Source: Rhizophagus clarus
Lineage: Eukaryota > Glomeromycota > Glomeromycetes > Glomerales > Glomeraceae
Assembly (NCBI GenBank): GCA_015698045.1
Contig: BLAL01000184.1
Coordinates: forward strand, 1-64,000
Length of the DNA: 64,000 nucleotides
Direction: 5' to 3'
The notes below the pieces were generated by a model. That model did not search any database, had not been told where the DNA came from, and saw nothing but the letters and a program-made list of their open reading frames with translations. Each line of letters starts with the position of its first letter. Within the stretch, counting starts at the first letter, position 1. Made by a program: the position numbers and the translations under genes. Positions 16,960 through 29,460 of the stretch are shown here, piece by piece.

Positions 16960-19900
16960 TTATAAATTAAATTTTCTATTTAAAGGTATTATTGATAGGT
17001 AATTTTGTTTTCCAATTGTAACATATTTAAATTTTGTAGCTCTACATAATATTCTATGAACCGGTAGCAATGAATCACAGCCTTCCTCATAGTATTCAGT
17101 TCTCCACAATTCCGTATTTGATATGTCTGGTCTCATAAAGTTATGTTTAAATCGAATATCAGAGGAAGGTGCACATTTATACCATTTCACGTATGCTAGA
17201 AGATGTGTTTTGGGTCCTTCAGGAAATCTAAGCGTATGCTCAAAGTAATATTGTACTTCACCCGGGTATGCATCAATTGATTCATCATTAGCTGCTTTCC
17301 ATTTTGCAAATATGGTCGCATTTCTTTCTTGTAGACTTGATATCATAGACCCAAATATTTCAGCGCCAATTTGCAATCTTGCGTGCTGATTAACTACCAG
17401 GTCCATAAATCCTAATATTTCTCCTTGTTCTTTTTCATATAATATAGAATACCATTCACATAGAAAATTGCGCAATTCTAAAGGCATAATAACTTTGAAA
17501 TATGAAGGCTTAAGCATTTGACCTGGTAATGTCTCAGTACCATATATCTTGAAAAACGTAGATATATTGTGTCTCATAGATAGAAAATGCTGCAATTCTT
17601 CCCTTTCTTCTGTGAGAGCCAAACTACCTACAGTCTTTCTTGCCATAAGAAGGCAAAGAGATTTATCAAGAAGACCAGATGTCCATTTGCACGTTAAGTG
17701 ATAATCTACAAGAGTATTCTTGAGGACGATTTTCATAAGTTCAGGCTCTATTTGTCGATTACTGTTAGGATACGATCCTAAATAATAAGAAATATACATT
17801 TATTAAAAAATTTAAGAGATATCGATGTAAAGTCAGGACTTTACCTTTATATCCATTAAGTCTCTCAAATGGAAAAAGCCAATAACTATATATAGGACCA
17901 TAATCACGACAACAATCAGGAATGTGAAGCGCCAAATGTATGTTACTTGTTATGAATTCTGGCCCATATGTGTTTTCTATGAGGTGAGCCATGTCTTTTA
18001 ACCTTTCTTGTGCTTCTTTTAAATCATCTTCGGTAATGAATCTTGCTGCCAAAAGATTACATGCCTGAACAAAATGGCCTAAAATCTTTCTATCGCTATT
18101 GTCTAGCATATCCCATAGAATATTAGTCGAATAGATCATGATGAAAGTTTTCCATTGATCAGCAGTCAAATTAGAAAAGCCATCGTTTCCAATAGCAATT
18201 TTTGGAGGAATGCGACCGATGTCAGAAGGTAATTCAACGTGATCCATTCTTTGTTGTGCTACCCGAAGTTGTTCCATACTTAATTTTCCCTGATTCACAA
18301 AAATTGATTTGATTATCCATTTTGCTACACCAAGGAAAAGGCAATGCATTGGATCCACTGCAGCAAAACGTATAGGATCCATATACGGAAGACGAAGCAA
18401 TTCAGACCAGCATACACCATGCTTTTTGAAATGATTATCTCTAGAATTCTTCGAATTACATTGCAACCATTCATGAGCATATTTCTTATGTGATTCTGCG
18501 GTACTTATCTCATAGTTGTGATCCCCTCCATAGTGAGTTTTATTATATTCTCCACTATAAATACTACGTTTCTCACATCTATGGCATTTCATTACTGCAG
18601 ATCCATGACCAAACAACTTTTGTGTAGCTGGTATATCAGATGATCCAACAATCAATGCAACCTTTATATTTAAACCACCAGGATACTGGTATGTCTTTGG
18701 TACTTTCCAACCCTTCCAAAGTTTTAAAAATTCGTCTACAATAGGGGCCAAATAATGATTGATACGTTCTAATCCTACCTCTTTTGGTCCTGGTAAAAAA
18801 CCCAAATATATAATGTTTTCAGGCTTATTTCTTTCCGATCTTGGAAGGTTGCATATAGATGCATATATTGCACCAGTACTGTGTTGTGTGTAGGTAAATG
18901 GCTGGAACCAGTCAAGATTAAAGAGAAGACCTAGATGGCTTGTGGCAGTTTCTGGCGTAAAAAAGGTACTGCCATCAAATGGAAATGTTTTCCATACTTT
19001 TCCATCATAAATATCTGAATAGATATCTCCTTTTCTTTGAAATTCTGATGGTTTCAACATATTTTCAAAACCAGGTCGTTGATATAACATACTCAATTGC
19101 TGACAAATGCTTGGTTTAGGATAAAGACTACGTGGCACAGCAATTGTTTCTCCTTTACGTTTTTTAAGAACAGTAAGCGGATTGTTGCATTGGTTACGAC
19201 GACTTGGTGTTGGATTATCTGGAAATTCTTCATGTAGGCAATTCTTAATGGTGACTTTTCCTTCTTTCTTATATGTGACAATATCTTCAACATTATGCAT
19301 TTTATGACAATTATTGCATACAGCTAACTGCATTTTTGGTTGCAAAATATTCAAATATCCTTTTGCCTTAAATAAAGAGTTAGGAAATTTTTTGAATTGT
19401 GAATTATTTAAACGAGTAAGTACAATATGTAAGAATTTTATTAACGCTTCAATTGCCGTGTCAGTAAGGCGAAATCTTTGTTGGAATTTAAATAGCCATA
19501 GAATTATTTCAGTTTCTAACGAATCATTTAAGTTTTCCATCACAAACACTTCATCGCTATCAAATTTGGGAGATGTGAAAATATTTTCACCTTCATTTTC
19601 TTCTTCCTGATCTGTATTATCATTCGTCTCTTCTTCATTTTCATAATTATTATCATCATTTTTATCAAGTTTAGATGCAGGAACACGAAAGTTTGATGAA
19701 AATGTGTTTATATTTTCTTCTTCATTTAATTGAAAAGAATCAGGGAATGAATCAGGAAAAGAATCAGGCGGTATACCTTCTTCATTATCTGAATTATTTA
19801 ATTGGAAAGAATCAGGGTCATCTATTTTCCGCTTTTTTGAATTTGTTCTGGTGAGATTTTGTTCACTTGTCATAATGGCATTTTCTTGATCTTTTCTATT

Positions 19901-20098
19901 ATGGTTTAACTTCCATAGGCGTTTGTCTTTTGCATGTTTCTTTAGAGTACGAGGGTCAACTTCTTCACCATTACAAAGAATACAATTACATGCATACAAA
20001 TACTTCTTTTTGGGCTTTAATAAATCAGCAACAGAGGTTTCATTTTTACAATTTTTATTATGTTTTATTAAATCGGCTACTGAAGTTTTATTACTCAT
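16960..20098 (-). CDS. tnp2-family (CACTA/EnSpm-type) transposase
   Basis: Two exons (20098-17845 and 17777-16960) around a GT-AG intron give about 1,023 residues. The N-terminus is a repeated TSVADLIKH/TSVADLLK motif and a Cys-rich finger (CNCILCNGEE). An acidic Ser-rich region and a second finger (CNNCHKMH) follow. The core has FLPGPKEVGLERINHYLAPI, LWKGWKVP, ALIVGSSDIPATQKLFGH and MKCHRCEKRS, the order typical of Transposase_21/tnp2. Downstream come MDPMHCLFLGVAKWII and HIPDCCRDYGPIYSYWLFPFERLNG. No frameshift is visible, so it may be functional. Terminal CACTA repeats were searched for by eye and not found, so element ends are undefined. It is divergent from the gene at 20417. Confidence 0.85.
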
Positions 20099-20174
20099 TT
20101 TGCTAAAATATATTTACTAAAATATATGAAAAAGTTTAGAATATTTAGACAGCTATTCAAATGAAGTATAATTC

Positions 20175-20330
20175 TTTCAGGATCAGATTCGCGTTGAATT
20201 CTTTTAAATCGGATTGCGTAATCAGGATCAGGTTCGCGTTTGATCAGATTCGCGTGAGGAAACCTTCGGAATCAGATTCGCGTAAGGGAATCCTCAGAAT
20301 TTTCCAGGATCAGGTTCGCGTAGTTGCACC
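20175..20330. repeat. Five copies of GATCAGRTTCGCGT
   Basis: The motif recurs at about 20,180, 20,228, 20,244, 20,268 and 20,308 with A/G variation, in the 320-bp space between the divergent tnp2 gene and the gene at 20417. It is a good candidate for a transposase or regulator binding array. The spacing is irregular, so it is not a simple tandem repeat. Confidence 0.7.
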
Positions 20331-20416
20331 TGAAATCTATATAAATATGCAACCTTTTCGCGTTCTGAAAACTCTTCTTCTCATTCAAAGTTTTGCACTC
20401 AACTGAAATATAAGTA

Positions 20417-21605
20417 ATGATGGACAGGGACAGTGATCAGGAATCTGTAAGCTCTTCCTCTTCCTCTTCCGCTTCCGCTTCCTCTTCCTCTTCCTCATCA
20501 TCATCGTCAGTTGCTTCGTATAAAATGATTAAAGCAAGTATTATTTATTATTTATTTATCATTTATGGTTTTTTTTCATTCTATTTACGTTTATCTATTA
20601 TTCTATAGAAAGAAGTCTATATATGGGTAGACTCGGAATTAAGAGATACTTATAAAATAGACGAGGAACGGACTTGGGTAGAGCAAAAGGAAAACATAGT
20701 AACAAAACTATTGCCGCCTTTGTACAAGCTCATGAATAAAAAATATAATATTACAAACGGCAAGTTACTAAAAATTTTGTACGGACGATGGCGTTCTCGG
20801 CATCGTGTGAATAACATTAAAAATCAAGGAGAAGAAAGAATAAAACAAGATAAGAGAAGGGCAAAAAAGAATTCGAGGATGCAAGACGTAAGTAAATATT
20901 CAATTAATGTGAAATGAAAAGTTAGTAGTTAACTATCAATTACATTACTAGAAAAAAAAAAGAAGAACAAAAGCAACAAACTATTTGATAGAAAGTAAAG
21001 ATAAGTATATTGTCAGGTATCCAGAAGGAGACCTTGTAAAAATTCTTAAAGATTCGGGTTACCACTCGGAAGAGTGGGAAGAAACAGATCCTGAGGAAGA
21101 TTGGACTGTTATCCGACCTGCAGTAGTTGAAGATGGTGAAGTTATTGAGGAAGCCGTTAAAGAAAAGTCAACATCAGTATACATTTATGATAAATGGTGG
21201 CGTTCTTCTGCAGTATGTATATTTATTATTTTATTAGTTTATTTATCAAAAACACTAATAGTAATTTATTTATTTAAGCTTTTACGATTATTACACGACC
21301 GAATTGATCTGACGGTCGAATTATTAAGGAAAAAACCACCAACTTTAAACCCTAAAAAAGCTGACAACATATCTGCATCTAGCGTACCACCTATGGGTGC
21401 ACCAAACTGGTGTTTAAATCAAGAGTCGCTCAAACAGTTTAACCGTTCAAGTGTTGATATTCCGATATACGATTATGATACCGATGATAACCACGATAAA
21501 GACAAAGAAGAAATCCCAAATAGAACTAATTCAAATAGTAGAAAGAAGAGAAAAACTAAAAAAAACCCAAAACAAAAGAGAACCAAAAAACATAAATCAA
21601 AATAA
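20417..21605 (+). CDS. Unknown multi-exon nuclear-type protein beside the tnp2 transposase
   Basis: Four exons (about 20417-20537, 20613-20887, 20952-21212, 21279-21605) connect in frame. The start has a long Ser run (SSSSSSSASASSSSSS). Exon 2 gives YIWVDSELRDTYKID and ILYGRWRSRHR, a Trp/Arg pattern reminiscent of a Myb/SANT-like domain followed by a basic helix. Exon 3 is acidic (SEEWEETDPEEDW). The last exon ends in a Lys/Arg-rich nuclear-localisation-like tail. It shares a 320-bp divergent control region with the tnp2 gene, like the second protein of two-gene CACTA systems. I do not recognise a named family; exon borders are hand-predicted. Confidence 0.5.
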
Positions 21606-22029
21606 TTCAATAATTTTTTTTCTAATTCAAATAGAAGAAAAGAAGAGAAAAACTAAAAAAAAACAAAATAAAAGAGAACCAAAAAGCATAAATCAAAATA
21701 ATTCAATAATTTTCTTTTTACTCATTAAATCTAGTCTTAAATAGATTTATGTTATTTGATTATATAATAAATTGAATCAATCATCCGTATGCAGTTTAAT
21801 TAAAAGTTAATCAAAAATTTAATAAGCTAGGTTCAAAATTGATTTGTGTTTACGTTTATTTTTAAAAAAACTTTAATTGAAACAAATTTAATCTAATCCG
21901 TTCTGCATGCGAGACAATGTATTTCTATTTTATTTGTTACATATCAGATATATTAGAGGATTAATTTATAATTTGAAAATACGTAATGACTAATAACAAA
22001 CATGTGATCCGATTATTATCATTTAAAAA

Positions 22030-22230
22030 ATCGTACAAATATCGGGTAACCGATATATATTAGCCAACATATCGGGGACTAAAAGTTTAAATATCGGGGT
22101 CTTTGATAATTATAATTTTAGACATATTTTGAGATGTGACAAATCGGGTGTCCGATATGTATAAAAACCCGATATGTATCTGATTAGTCACTGATATATA
22201 GACGCCCGATATGTACCCGATAGTATTGAT
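22030..22230. repeat. Clustered CCGATATGTA/ATATCGGG repeats
   Basis: Variants of CCGATATGTA and their complement occur at least eight times within 200 bp in both orientations. They lie at the 3' side of the decayed hAT transposase below, consistent with subterminal repeats. Confidence 0.6.
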
Positions 22231-23088
22231 TTTGACCAGTGCTGCAAGGTTAAATATATGTGCTGAATAACAATAATGGCTGAAGGTAAGATTATTTAAT
22301 TCTTTTTCAAATTCTTCTGATAATTTTCGTTCACATACTAACATTGCAGATTCATTATCTGTAGTAAGTGCTAATGCTTTACCTGCTAAATTGAATTCAT
22401 TAAGAACATTAGTGATTGCTGCTGCCATATTGATTCCTGTATGACGAACTTTAAATGGAATAATATTAAATAAAAAACGTTGAAGAACCCAATTTTGGTC
22501 AATATAGTGAATTGTTAGGCCAAGGTATGCTTCGCTACTTATAGTTGATATCCACATATTAGCAGTGAAGGAAACTTTGCTGGATATTTTTTGTAAATCA
22601 TAGCCAATATTAGAACGACATTCATTAAATTCATCAATAATCATTTCTTTTATTTGATGTCAATTAGGAATTTTGTAACGAGGATCGAAAATATGCATCA
22701 TTTCAATAAATTTTTCATTTTCTACAACACTAAAAGATTGTTGGTTATCAACAATCCAAATAACAACTGCTTTGTCTCGCACCAATTTTTCTTTTGCAGG
22801 CTAAGGGTCTGTACATTTGAAATTTAATGTTGTTCGCTTTCTAACCTTTGGGATTATTATGTTGTGCTTATTTAAAAGATGCCGTTTCAATAGTAGTATT
22901 ACTTGACTTAATAGAAAATACGTAATTACACCTTTTGCATACAGGTACTCCCGGTGAGCTGGGCTTTTGCAATCTATATAATTCCATAGAGATGAAGTTT
23001 TTTGAGAACTTTCTTCAGTATGTAATATGTTATCCAAAATGTCATCACTCTCCAAGTCAACAAAATTGAATGCGTCATCTAAACTCAT
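22200..23088 (-). pseudogene. Decayed hAT (BED-finger/ricesleeper-like) transposase
   Basis: The minus-strand piece at 23088-22801 includes SSLWNYIDCKSPAHREYLYAK, a degraded BED-finger region. After frame breaks comes DKAVVIWIVDNQQSFSVVEN. A longer open piece (22644-22200) follows with VSFTANMWISTISSEAYLGL, FKVRHTGINMAAAITNVLNEF and ALALTTDNESAMLVCERKL, matching the hAT catalytic region. The C-terminal dimerisation domain is missing, and stops and frameshifts divide the pieces. The sequence differs clearly from the intact hAT at 24726, so it is a different hAT family. Confidence 0.75.
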
Positions 23089-23288
23089 TGTGTAGGTTTG
23101 TACAACAAAAATTAAAACTGTGTAATATATATACCGAATGTAAAAACCCTTTTTATTGGTTAGGACTCATTTAAGACTAACTCCTTATTAGTCCAAAAAA
23201 TTGGACTTAAAGATCTGCAGACTCAGTCTTAGGACTGAGTCTTTAGGTCTGAAATAAGGACTTTTACCAACCCTACCCCCACCCCCCT

Positions 23289-23930
23289 ATTAAATCAGCT
23301 GATTTCTGGTACGCCCCTAATTAAAATTAAAAATTCTAAAGTTGATATATCATTTTATATTATTAATTTATTAATATTTAGTGAATTAATTTCACAATTT
23401 TTTTTCGCAATGATATAAAAAATTAATTTACTATTACTATATATATATTTATTATAATTAAATTATCTTTTTATACTTAAATAAAGTTATATATATCAGA
23501 AAAAAAATTGCTTAGCAGAATAAAAAATTCAAAGGTTATAATAAGAGTTTGCTTAGCAGAACTTAAAATAATTTACTAATTGATTATAGTAAATTTTGAA
23601 ATTTTCACCTGACCTATATATATATTGTTTGGGATCCTGCTTTGATGAAAATTATTTGCTGATGAAATTTTTTTTCATTATCAGCTGACACTTCATTTAT
23701 AACAAAAAATAATAAATTTACACTTGTTTCTCTACTAAAGAAATACACAAAAAATTGTCTCTAATACCAAATAATGTGATTCCTAAATTAAATATATAAA
23801 AACGGCTTAAGCTATATTTGATTTTATTAAAATTATAGAATGCCCACAATTATTTTTTCAATTCTACAACATTGCAAATTTTGAAGTTGAACTCCATATC
23901 ACACATACTGTGTCCTGTTTAGCTTTTCTA
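23289..23930. other. AT-rich spacer with a partial copy of a ~50-bp terminal-repeat family
   Basis: No coding sequence is visible. 23,606-23,640 (CCTGACCTATATATATATTG then TTTGGGATCCTG) resembles the repeat found at 33,771-33,816 and 35,803-35,853. A 10-bp perfect hairpin, AGACTCAGTC/GACTGAGTCT, lies just upstream at 23,219-23,242. Confidence 0.5.
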
Positions 23931-24222
23931 AAGCTATTTTCTACAAAATAAAAAAAAAGAAATGTTAGAATGTTTCTTTAAGTTAATTTTACAAAAACTT
24001 TCTCTATTCAACTTACCTGAGATCTCCAAGACCGTTCCTAATGTTTCCTGTAAAAATAAAGAAAAAAAGAAATGTTAAATGTTTCTTCAAGTTAATTTTC
24101 CAAAAACTCTCTCCATTTAACTTACTCAAGACTTCCAAGGCCGTTCCCTACAAAAATAAAGAAAAAAGAAACGTTAGAACATTTCTTTGAGTTAATTTCA
24201 CAAAAATTCCCTCTATTCAACT
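23930..24222 (-). repeat. Left part of a ~110-bp tandem array of mini-exon/intron-like units
   Basis: Each unit read on the minus strand has a TTTTTGCAG/TTTTTACAG acceptor-like end, a 20-32-nt segment (for example CTTGGAGATCTCAG at its end), GTAAGT, and about 80 nt of AT-rich intron-like DNA. About 2.5 units are present before the hAT insertion at 24223; the array resumes at 28970. Confidence 0.75.
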
Positions 24223-24725
24223 TAAGGTTGCTTGCCGAAACTGCCGAAACTGCCGAAACTAGGTTTCGGCAAGCAGCCAAAAATGCCGAAATGCTGAAAC
24301 TGCCGAAACTGCCGAAATGCCGAAACAGTTTCGGCATTTTGGCATAGTTTCGGCATAATATATATTAATACTTTAATATAGTTTCGGCATAGTTTCATTT
24401 TTCTAATAATGTAATTAGTGTAACAAAATAAAATTCAGCCACCACATGACACACAACCAATCATATCTGACGGTCATTCAGGAAATGATCTGACATCATT
24501 AATATCAAAGATAATCAGTTACTTTTCGTCCTTTAACTCCTTTAACTCCTTTTTTTATTTATCATTTTACTGTTATAATCCCCAACTGTTACGGCTATAC
24601 CTTGAAATTTGAACCAAATCATATGATTATCTGTTATGGATTTTTTAAATTACTTTGTGTTTGCCTTGCATTACTTTTTTTACTTAAATACGTACAAAAT
24701 AAAAAAACTTTATACACATTTCAAT

Positions 24726-27017
24726 ATGACCAGCACTTTAGACTTAGAAAAAAATAAAAATAAAGGTGGTAGGCCTCCCAGCTCTACCTGGGAGGATGCT
24801 ATTAGAGGAAATCCCGTTGGTTCAGGAAAATATCATGCCACTTGTAAATATTGTAATTTTTCATGGTCACGAGGTGATATATCAAAACTTGAAGAGCACT
24901 TTGCGAACCACTGCTCAGAAGCTCCAGGACCCATTGTTAGAAAATATTTGAATAAAATATTAGAGCGTGAAGATAAAGTTAATAAAAAAAGAAAAATTGT
25001 TGGGAGTAATCAGTTAAATATTACAGACTACCATGATTCCACAAAAATTCCTGATGGTAGAGTAACTAGGATTAATCGTGCCTTGGCTAAATTTTTCGTT
25101 GCATGTGGTATTTCATTCCGGATAGTCGAGCACCCTTTTTTTATTAACTTTGTAAAGGAGCTTAATTCTTCGTATGAGATGCCAACCAGAGAATTTTTGT
25201 CAGATCAGTTACTTGAGCGGGAATTATCAATGGTGAACTCAACTGTCACATCCGTCATTGAAAATGGAGCTAATTTGACTTTAGGTTTTTAATACTTTTT
25301 TTATACTTTTTTAAAACAATATTCTTAATGTGTTTTTAAGTAATAATATTAATATTAATATAATTTAGCGTTCGATGGTTGGACGTCCCCCACTCATCGT
25401 TCTATATGGAATTTTGTTATTATGACTCCGTCGAGAGAAGAGTATTTGTATAAACTTCAAGATTTGTCAGAACATTCGCATACAGGTAATTACGTAGCCG
25501 AAGTGATTGGAGAAATAATTGAAAGGATCGGCCCGAATAAAATATTGGCTATTGTGTCTGATAATGCCTCAAACGTTCAGAATGCACGCAAAATTATTGA
25601 AGAGAAATACCCTAACATCGAAAATGTACGATGTATAGCACATGCGGTCAATCTTATCACGTGTGATATACTTAAAGAAAGTTTTGGAGATCGTTTATTA
25701 CGAAAAGTTAATACATTAGCTTCATTTTTTAAAAATTCCCATCAAGCTGGAGCCAAACTCACACAACTCATCAAAAAGAATAGTATTCATGGAGGAGACA
25801 TTAAGTTATATTGTAAGACGCGATGGACAATGGCTAGCGAATCAGTAGATTTGGTAATTAGGTTGGAACCAGTACTAGAACAAATTATTACTAATGAAAG
25901 TAATTTGTTGAACGATAAGGTCAAATGTGTTATCCAAACACGGAATTTTTTTTCCGATTTACGAATTCTTTCATTCGTTTTAAATCCATTGAGAAAAGCC
26001 GTCTTGGCTTTAGAATCAAGATCAGCGACGCTTGGAGATTGTTTTTTAAGTTTGATAAGACTATCAGCAGTTTTGAAACAATTACCCAAATCATTTAATC
26101 AAAACTTCCGTAACCATTGTTTCAACGTGATGAACGAAAGATTCAAAGAGTTCAATGATGACAAATATATAACCTGCTTTTTCCTAGATCCCCGATTTAG
26201 GAGTAAGCCTCTCACAGCCAAAGCTTATTCAAGGATCGTGAGGTGCGCTACTACAATTGGTAAAAGGTTAGGATTTGATCTTAAAGAATCCAGGGCTCTA
26301 TGCGAGCAAATTAAGGACTACCGTGATAATAAACCACCCTTTTATCTTGATGAATCTTGTTCTCTAGACGATCCTCTAAATTGGTGGAATTTGATCGATA
26401 CTGACCCTCGACCGAACAGCCTCCCAAGAGTCGCTCGCCATCTATTAGCGATTTGTCCAAATTCCGCAAGTTGCGAACGAGGATTCTCAACACTTGGCTG
26501 GCTATTTAATGATCGGCGTTTAAATTTGAATATAAGTCGACTAGAATCCATGGCTAAAATGATCATGCATTGGAAGTCCAATGCTAAGAAAGAGCTTGGT
26601 TTTTATGGTATAGAAAAAAATGATACTCGTATTAGCGAAACTGAAATGAACATTCGAATTGCAGAGGCTCTGGCAGAAACTAATGATGATGATGATGAAT
26701 GTGATGTTTTATCAAATGAAAGTTTACCTAATCAAATTACAGTTCCTTCAGATAATTGTGTTGTCCTAATAGAACATGTATGGATCGATAAATTTGTTGA
26801 TTTGTCACACAAATTAATAATTGAAGAAATTGGAGAGATCCCGGACGACATTTTAGATGAATCTGAAGAAGAATACGAAAAAATTAATACAGATGATGGC
26901 AATGATGATGAGCAAGAAAGCGAACAAGAAAGCGATGGGGGAGGAAATTTTGATTATAATGTAGAGGATTTATTGAATGAATTCATCAATGTAGATGATG
27001 TAGATGAAGAAGAATAA
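24726..27017 (+). CDS. hAT transposase with BED zinc finger
   Basis: Two exons (24726-25284, 25369-27017) join in frame across a GTTTTT...TTTAG intron, restoring the hAT signature LAFDGWTSPTHRSIWNFVI; total about 735 residues. The order is: BED finger (GSGKYHATCKYCNFSW with later HxxxHC), a basic linker, the catalytic region (AIVSDNASNVQNARKI, CIAHAVNLI), and the C-terminal hATC dimerisation domain (ASCERGFSTLGWLFNDRRLNL). An acidic tail ends the protein. I chose the ATG at 24726 because it opens just before a basic Gly/Arg-rich motif (GGRPP) typical of BED transposases; an in-frame ATG at 24636 adds a hydrophobic stretch unlikely in the protein. It should excise and insert the surrounding element. 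Confidence 0.9.
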
Positions 27018-27694
27018 TTTTTTCTTTATTTTTAGGAAATCATTATAACAATAATTCTTTTATTAATAAAGTAAATTTGTAAATAAGTTTATAATTATAT
27101 TGATTTATTTAAGAGTTTAAATTAAAAAATTTTTGTGTGACGAAATTTAAACAACACCGACGTGATGCAAATAAACTCTTTCGATCTTGTTCAATTTGTG
27201 TTCGATTTGTGTTCAATTTGTGCTGATAATTCTGGTAAAATTTCGCTCGTTTTAGCCAAATTTTGTTAAATTTGTGTTGATTCGTGTTCAATGTGTGCTC
27301 TAAAGAAAGAGAAAGAAGTTAACAATTAAATTTTATCACACAGGGATGATGATTAGTAATTTTATATCGGTATTTGTTTAACGATGCAAGATGACTTTTT
27401 TATACAAATCACATTGTATGTATTATGCACTGATTTTTTTATTTTTTTTTAAGGGATGTACAAAATATTCCGATTTTTTTTTAAAAAAAATGATTTTTTT
27501 TAAGAACAAAGAGAATAAACAAAGATTTATTATTTTAAGGATGATATTTAAATTTAATGATGCAAACTAATAAATCAGTATTTTGAAGAAAGGGAACAAA
27601 AAGGAATTGTCCAAATTTTATTTATAAAAGGATATTTTACGATTTACTCATCTCATTCTTTTTGCGTTTTTCCTCACATCTTAATTTTGTAAAT

Positions 27695-28396
27695 ATGCCC
27701 AATCGTCACTCTCATCGCCAGTCCCATCGTCACTCTCATCGCCAGCCCCATCGTCACTCTCATCGCCAGCCCCATCGCCAGCCTCGTCGCCACTCTCGTC
27801 CTATTCAATGGTTCGATGAATACACCGATTACTTGGTGGAAGAAAGAAGAAGAAGAAATGACAAATTTCATAACGAATACGGGAGAGATCGATCGAGATT
27901 CTGGAGGTCAATCGCAAGAAGGTTCATATGTATAATATTTAATATGTTAAAATATGTTAAAAATAGAATTATTATCTTTAATCCAACTAATTCGTTCGTT
28001 TGAATCAGACTAAATCGTCATTTTAGAACTTCGAGGTTCACGGCACAACGATGCCACCAAAAATGGAGGAATCTTCTCAGGGAATACCATGTATGAAAAA
28101 TATAATGGCAAAAAAAAATATTTGCTTAAAATTGAAAATATTTAACTAAATATTATTTCGTTTTTTGATATTTAGAGTTTTTGCCTTTATCGTAGCGGTG
28201 TCCCTGGAAGAAGATGGTCGCGTATCGGAGCAAGATATTATCGCACATTTAGATCGAGATTTTGGGAAAGACGAGGTAATTATAAAATTTCTATAATTAA
28301 AGTTTATTCACATCTTAAATTAACCAATTTATTTTAGATACGCGACACGATCGTAGAAGGGCAAGAAACCTACCTACGTATCGTCACCGAAGATAA
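27695..28396 (+). CDS. His/Arg-rich SANT/Myb-like protein inside the hAT element
   Basis: Four exons (27695-27921, 28027-28090, 28176-28275, 28338-28396) keep one frame across GT-AG introns. The N-terminus has nine or more HRHSHRQP-type repeats. It is followed by WFDEYTDYLVEERRRR, FWRSIARRTSRFTAQRCHQ and KWRNLLREYH, which has the W-x(n)-W spacing of a SANT/Myb-like domain. The C-terminus is Arg-rich. It lies between the transposase and the right terminal repeat on the same strand. A second DNA-binding protein is usual for PIF/Harbinger elements but not for hAT, so it may be an accessory transposition factor or a captured gene. The absence of breaks suggests it is maintained. Confidence 0.65.
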
Positions 28397-28969
28397 TTTA
28401 TTAATTTTATTATATTATTTTATAGTGAGTAGCTAGGCCCAGTCTGTACCAAATATCGGCTGGAGACTCACATTTTTTTTGGGCTGTGAATTGATACTGA
28501 CGTCCACGTCGTACAGCCTGGGTACTATTTTTTAAAATAGTAGCAAACAAGTATCAATATTTTTTTTTTATCAAAATTAAATAAAATAAAAATAAAATGG
28601 TGAACTTTTTTAACTGGGATTTTATTTCTTTAGTGATAAATTTGAATTTAATTGCTAGTTTTTATCATTGGATTACGTATAATAAATACAATAAATAATT
28701 TAAATTTTAAAAAATAAATTTTTATCTGTCAGATACTATTAACATGACGAAAATATGCCGAAACTCTATTAAAATATTAGTATTACTTATGCCGAAACTA
28801 TGTCAAAATGCCGAAACTGCCAAAACTGCCGAAATGCCGAAATGCTGAAATGCCGAAACAGTTTCGGCAGTTTCGGCAGTTTCGGCATTTCGGCATTTCG
28901 GCATTTCGGCACTATGTATGAGTTTCGGCGTTTCACGTTAGGCCAGATGGGTTTCGGCAAGCAACCTTA

Positions 28970-29460
28970 ATTCAACTTACCTGAGGTCTCCAAGACCATT
29001 TCCTAGTGTTTTCTGCAAAAATAAAGAAAAAAAAGAAACGTTAAAATGTTTCTTCAAGTTAATTTCATAAAAACTTCCTCCTTTTAACTTACCTGAGGTC
29101 TCCAAACTGTTCCCTGGTATTTTCTGCAAAAATAAAGAAAAAAAAATGTTAGAATGTTTCTTCAAGTTAATTTCCCAAAAGCTTCATCCTTTTAACTTAC
29201 CCAAGATCTCCAAGATTATTTCCTGGTATTTCCTGCAAAAATAAAGAAAAAAAAGAAACATTAGAACATTTTTTCAAGTTAATTTTACAAAAACTTCCTC
29301 CATTTAACTTACCTAAGACTTCCAAGGCCATTCCTTACAAAAGTAAAGAAAAAATGAAATGTTAGAACGTTTCTTTAAATTAATATCCTAAACTCCTCTT
29401 TCAGAACTTACCAATATTTTTCACTAGAGTAGGCATTCGTTTCCTACAAAAAAAAACCAA
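28970..29460 (-). repeat. Right part of the mini-exon/intron-like tandem array
   Basis: Four to five further units continue the pattern seen at 23,930-24,222. GTAAGT donors lie next to CTCAG/CTTAG ends (near 28,977, 29,090, 29,198, 29,310 and 29,408), and TTTGCAG acceptors lie about 30 nt away on the minus strand. Units are 75-90% similar by eye. The last unit has a different mini-exon (CCTACTCTAGTGAAAAATAT). Confidence 0.75.

Larger units (their letters stand above)
24223..28969 (+). mobile_element. Complete hAT transposon with 8-bp target duplication
   Basis: The left end TAAGGTTGCTTGCCGAAAC and right end GTTTCGGCAAGCAACCTTA are exact inverted repeats. They are flanked on both sides by ATTCAACT (24215-24222 and 28970-28977), the 8-bp duplication expected for hAT. 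Both ends carry dense TGCCGAAA/TTTCGGCA subterminal repeats (24,230-24,370 and about 28,750-28,965). Inside are a transposase gene and a second SANT-like gene in the same direction. Intact ends, intact reading frames and perfect target duplication indicate a young insertion. It splits the mini-exon array. Confidence 0.93.
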
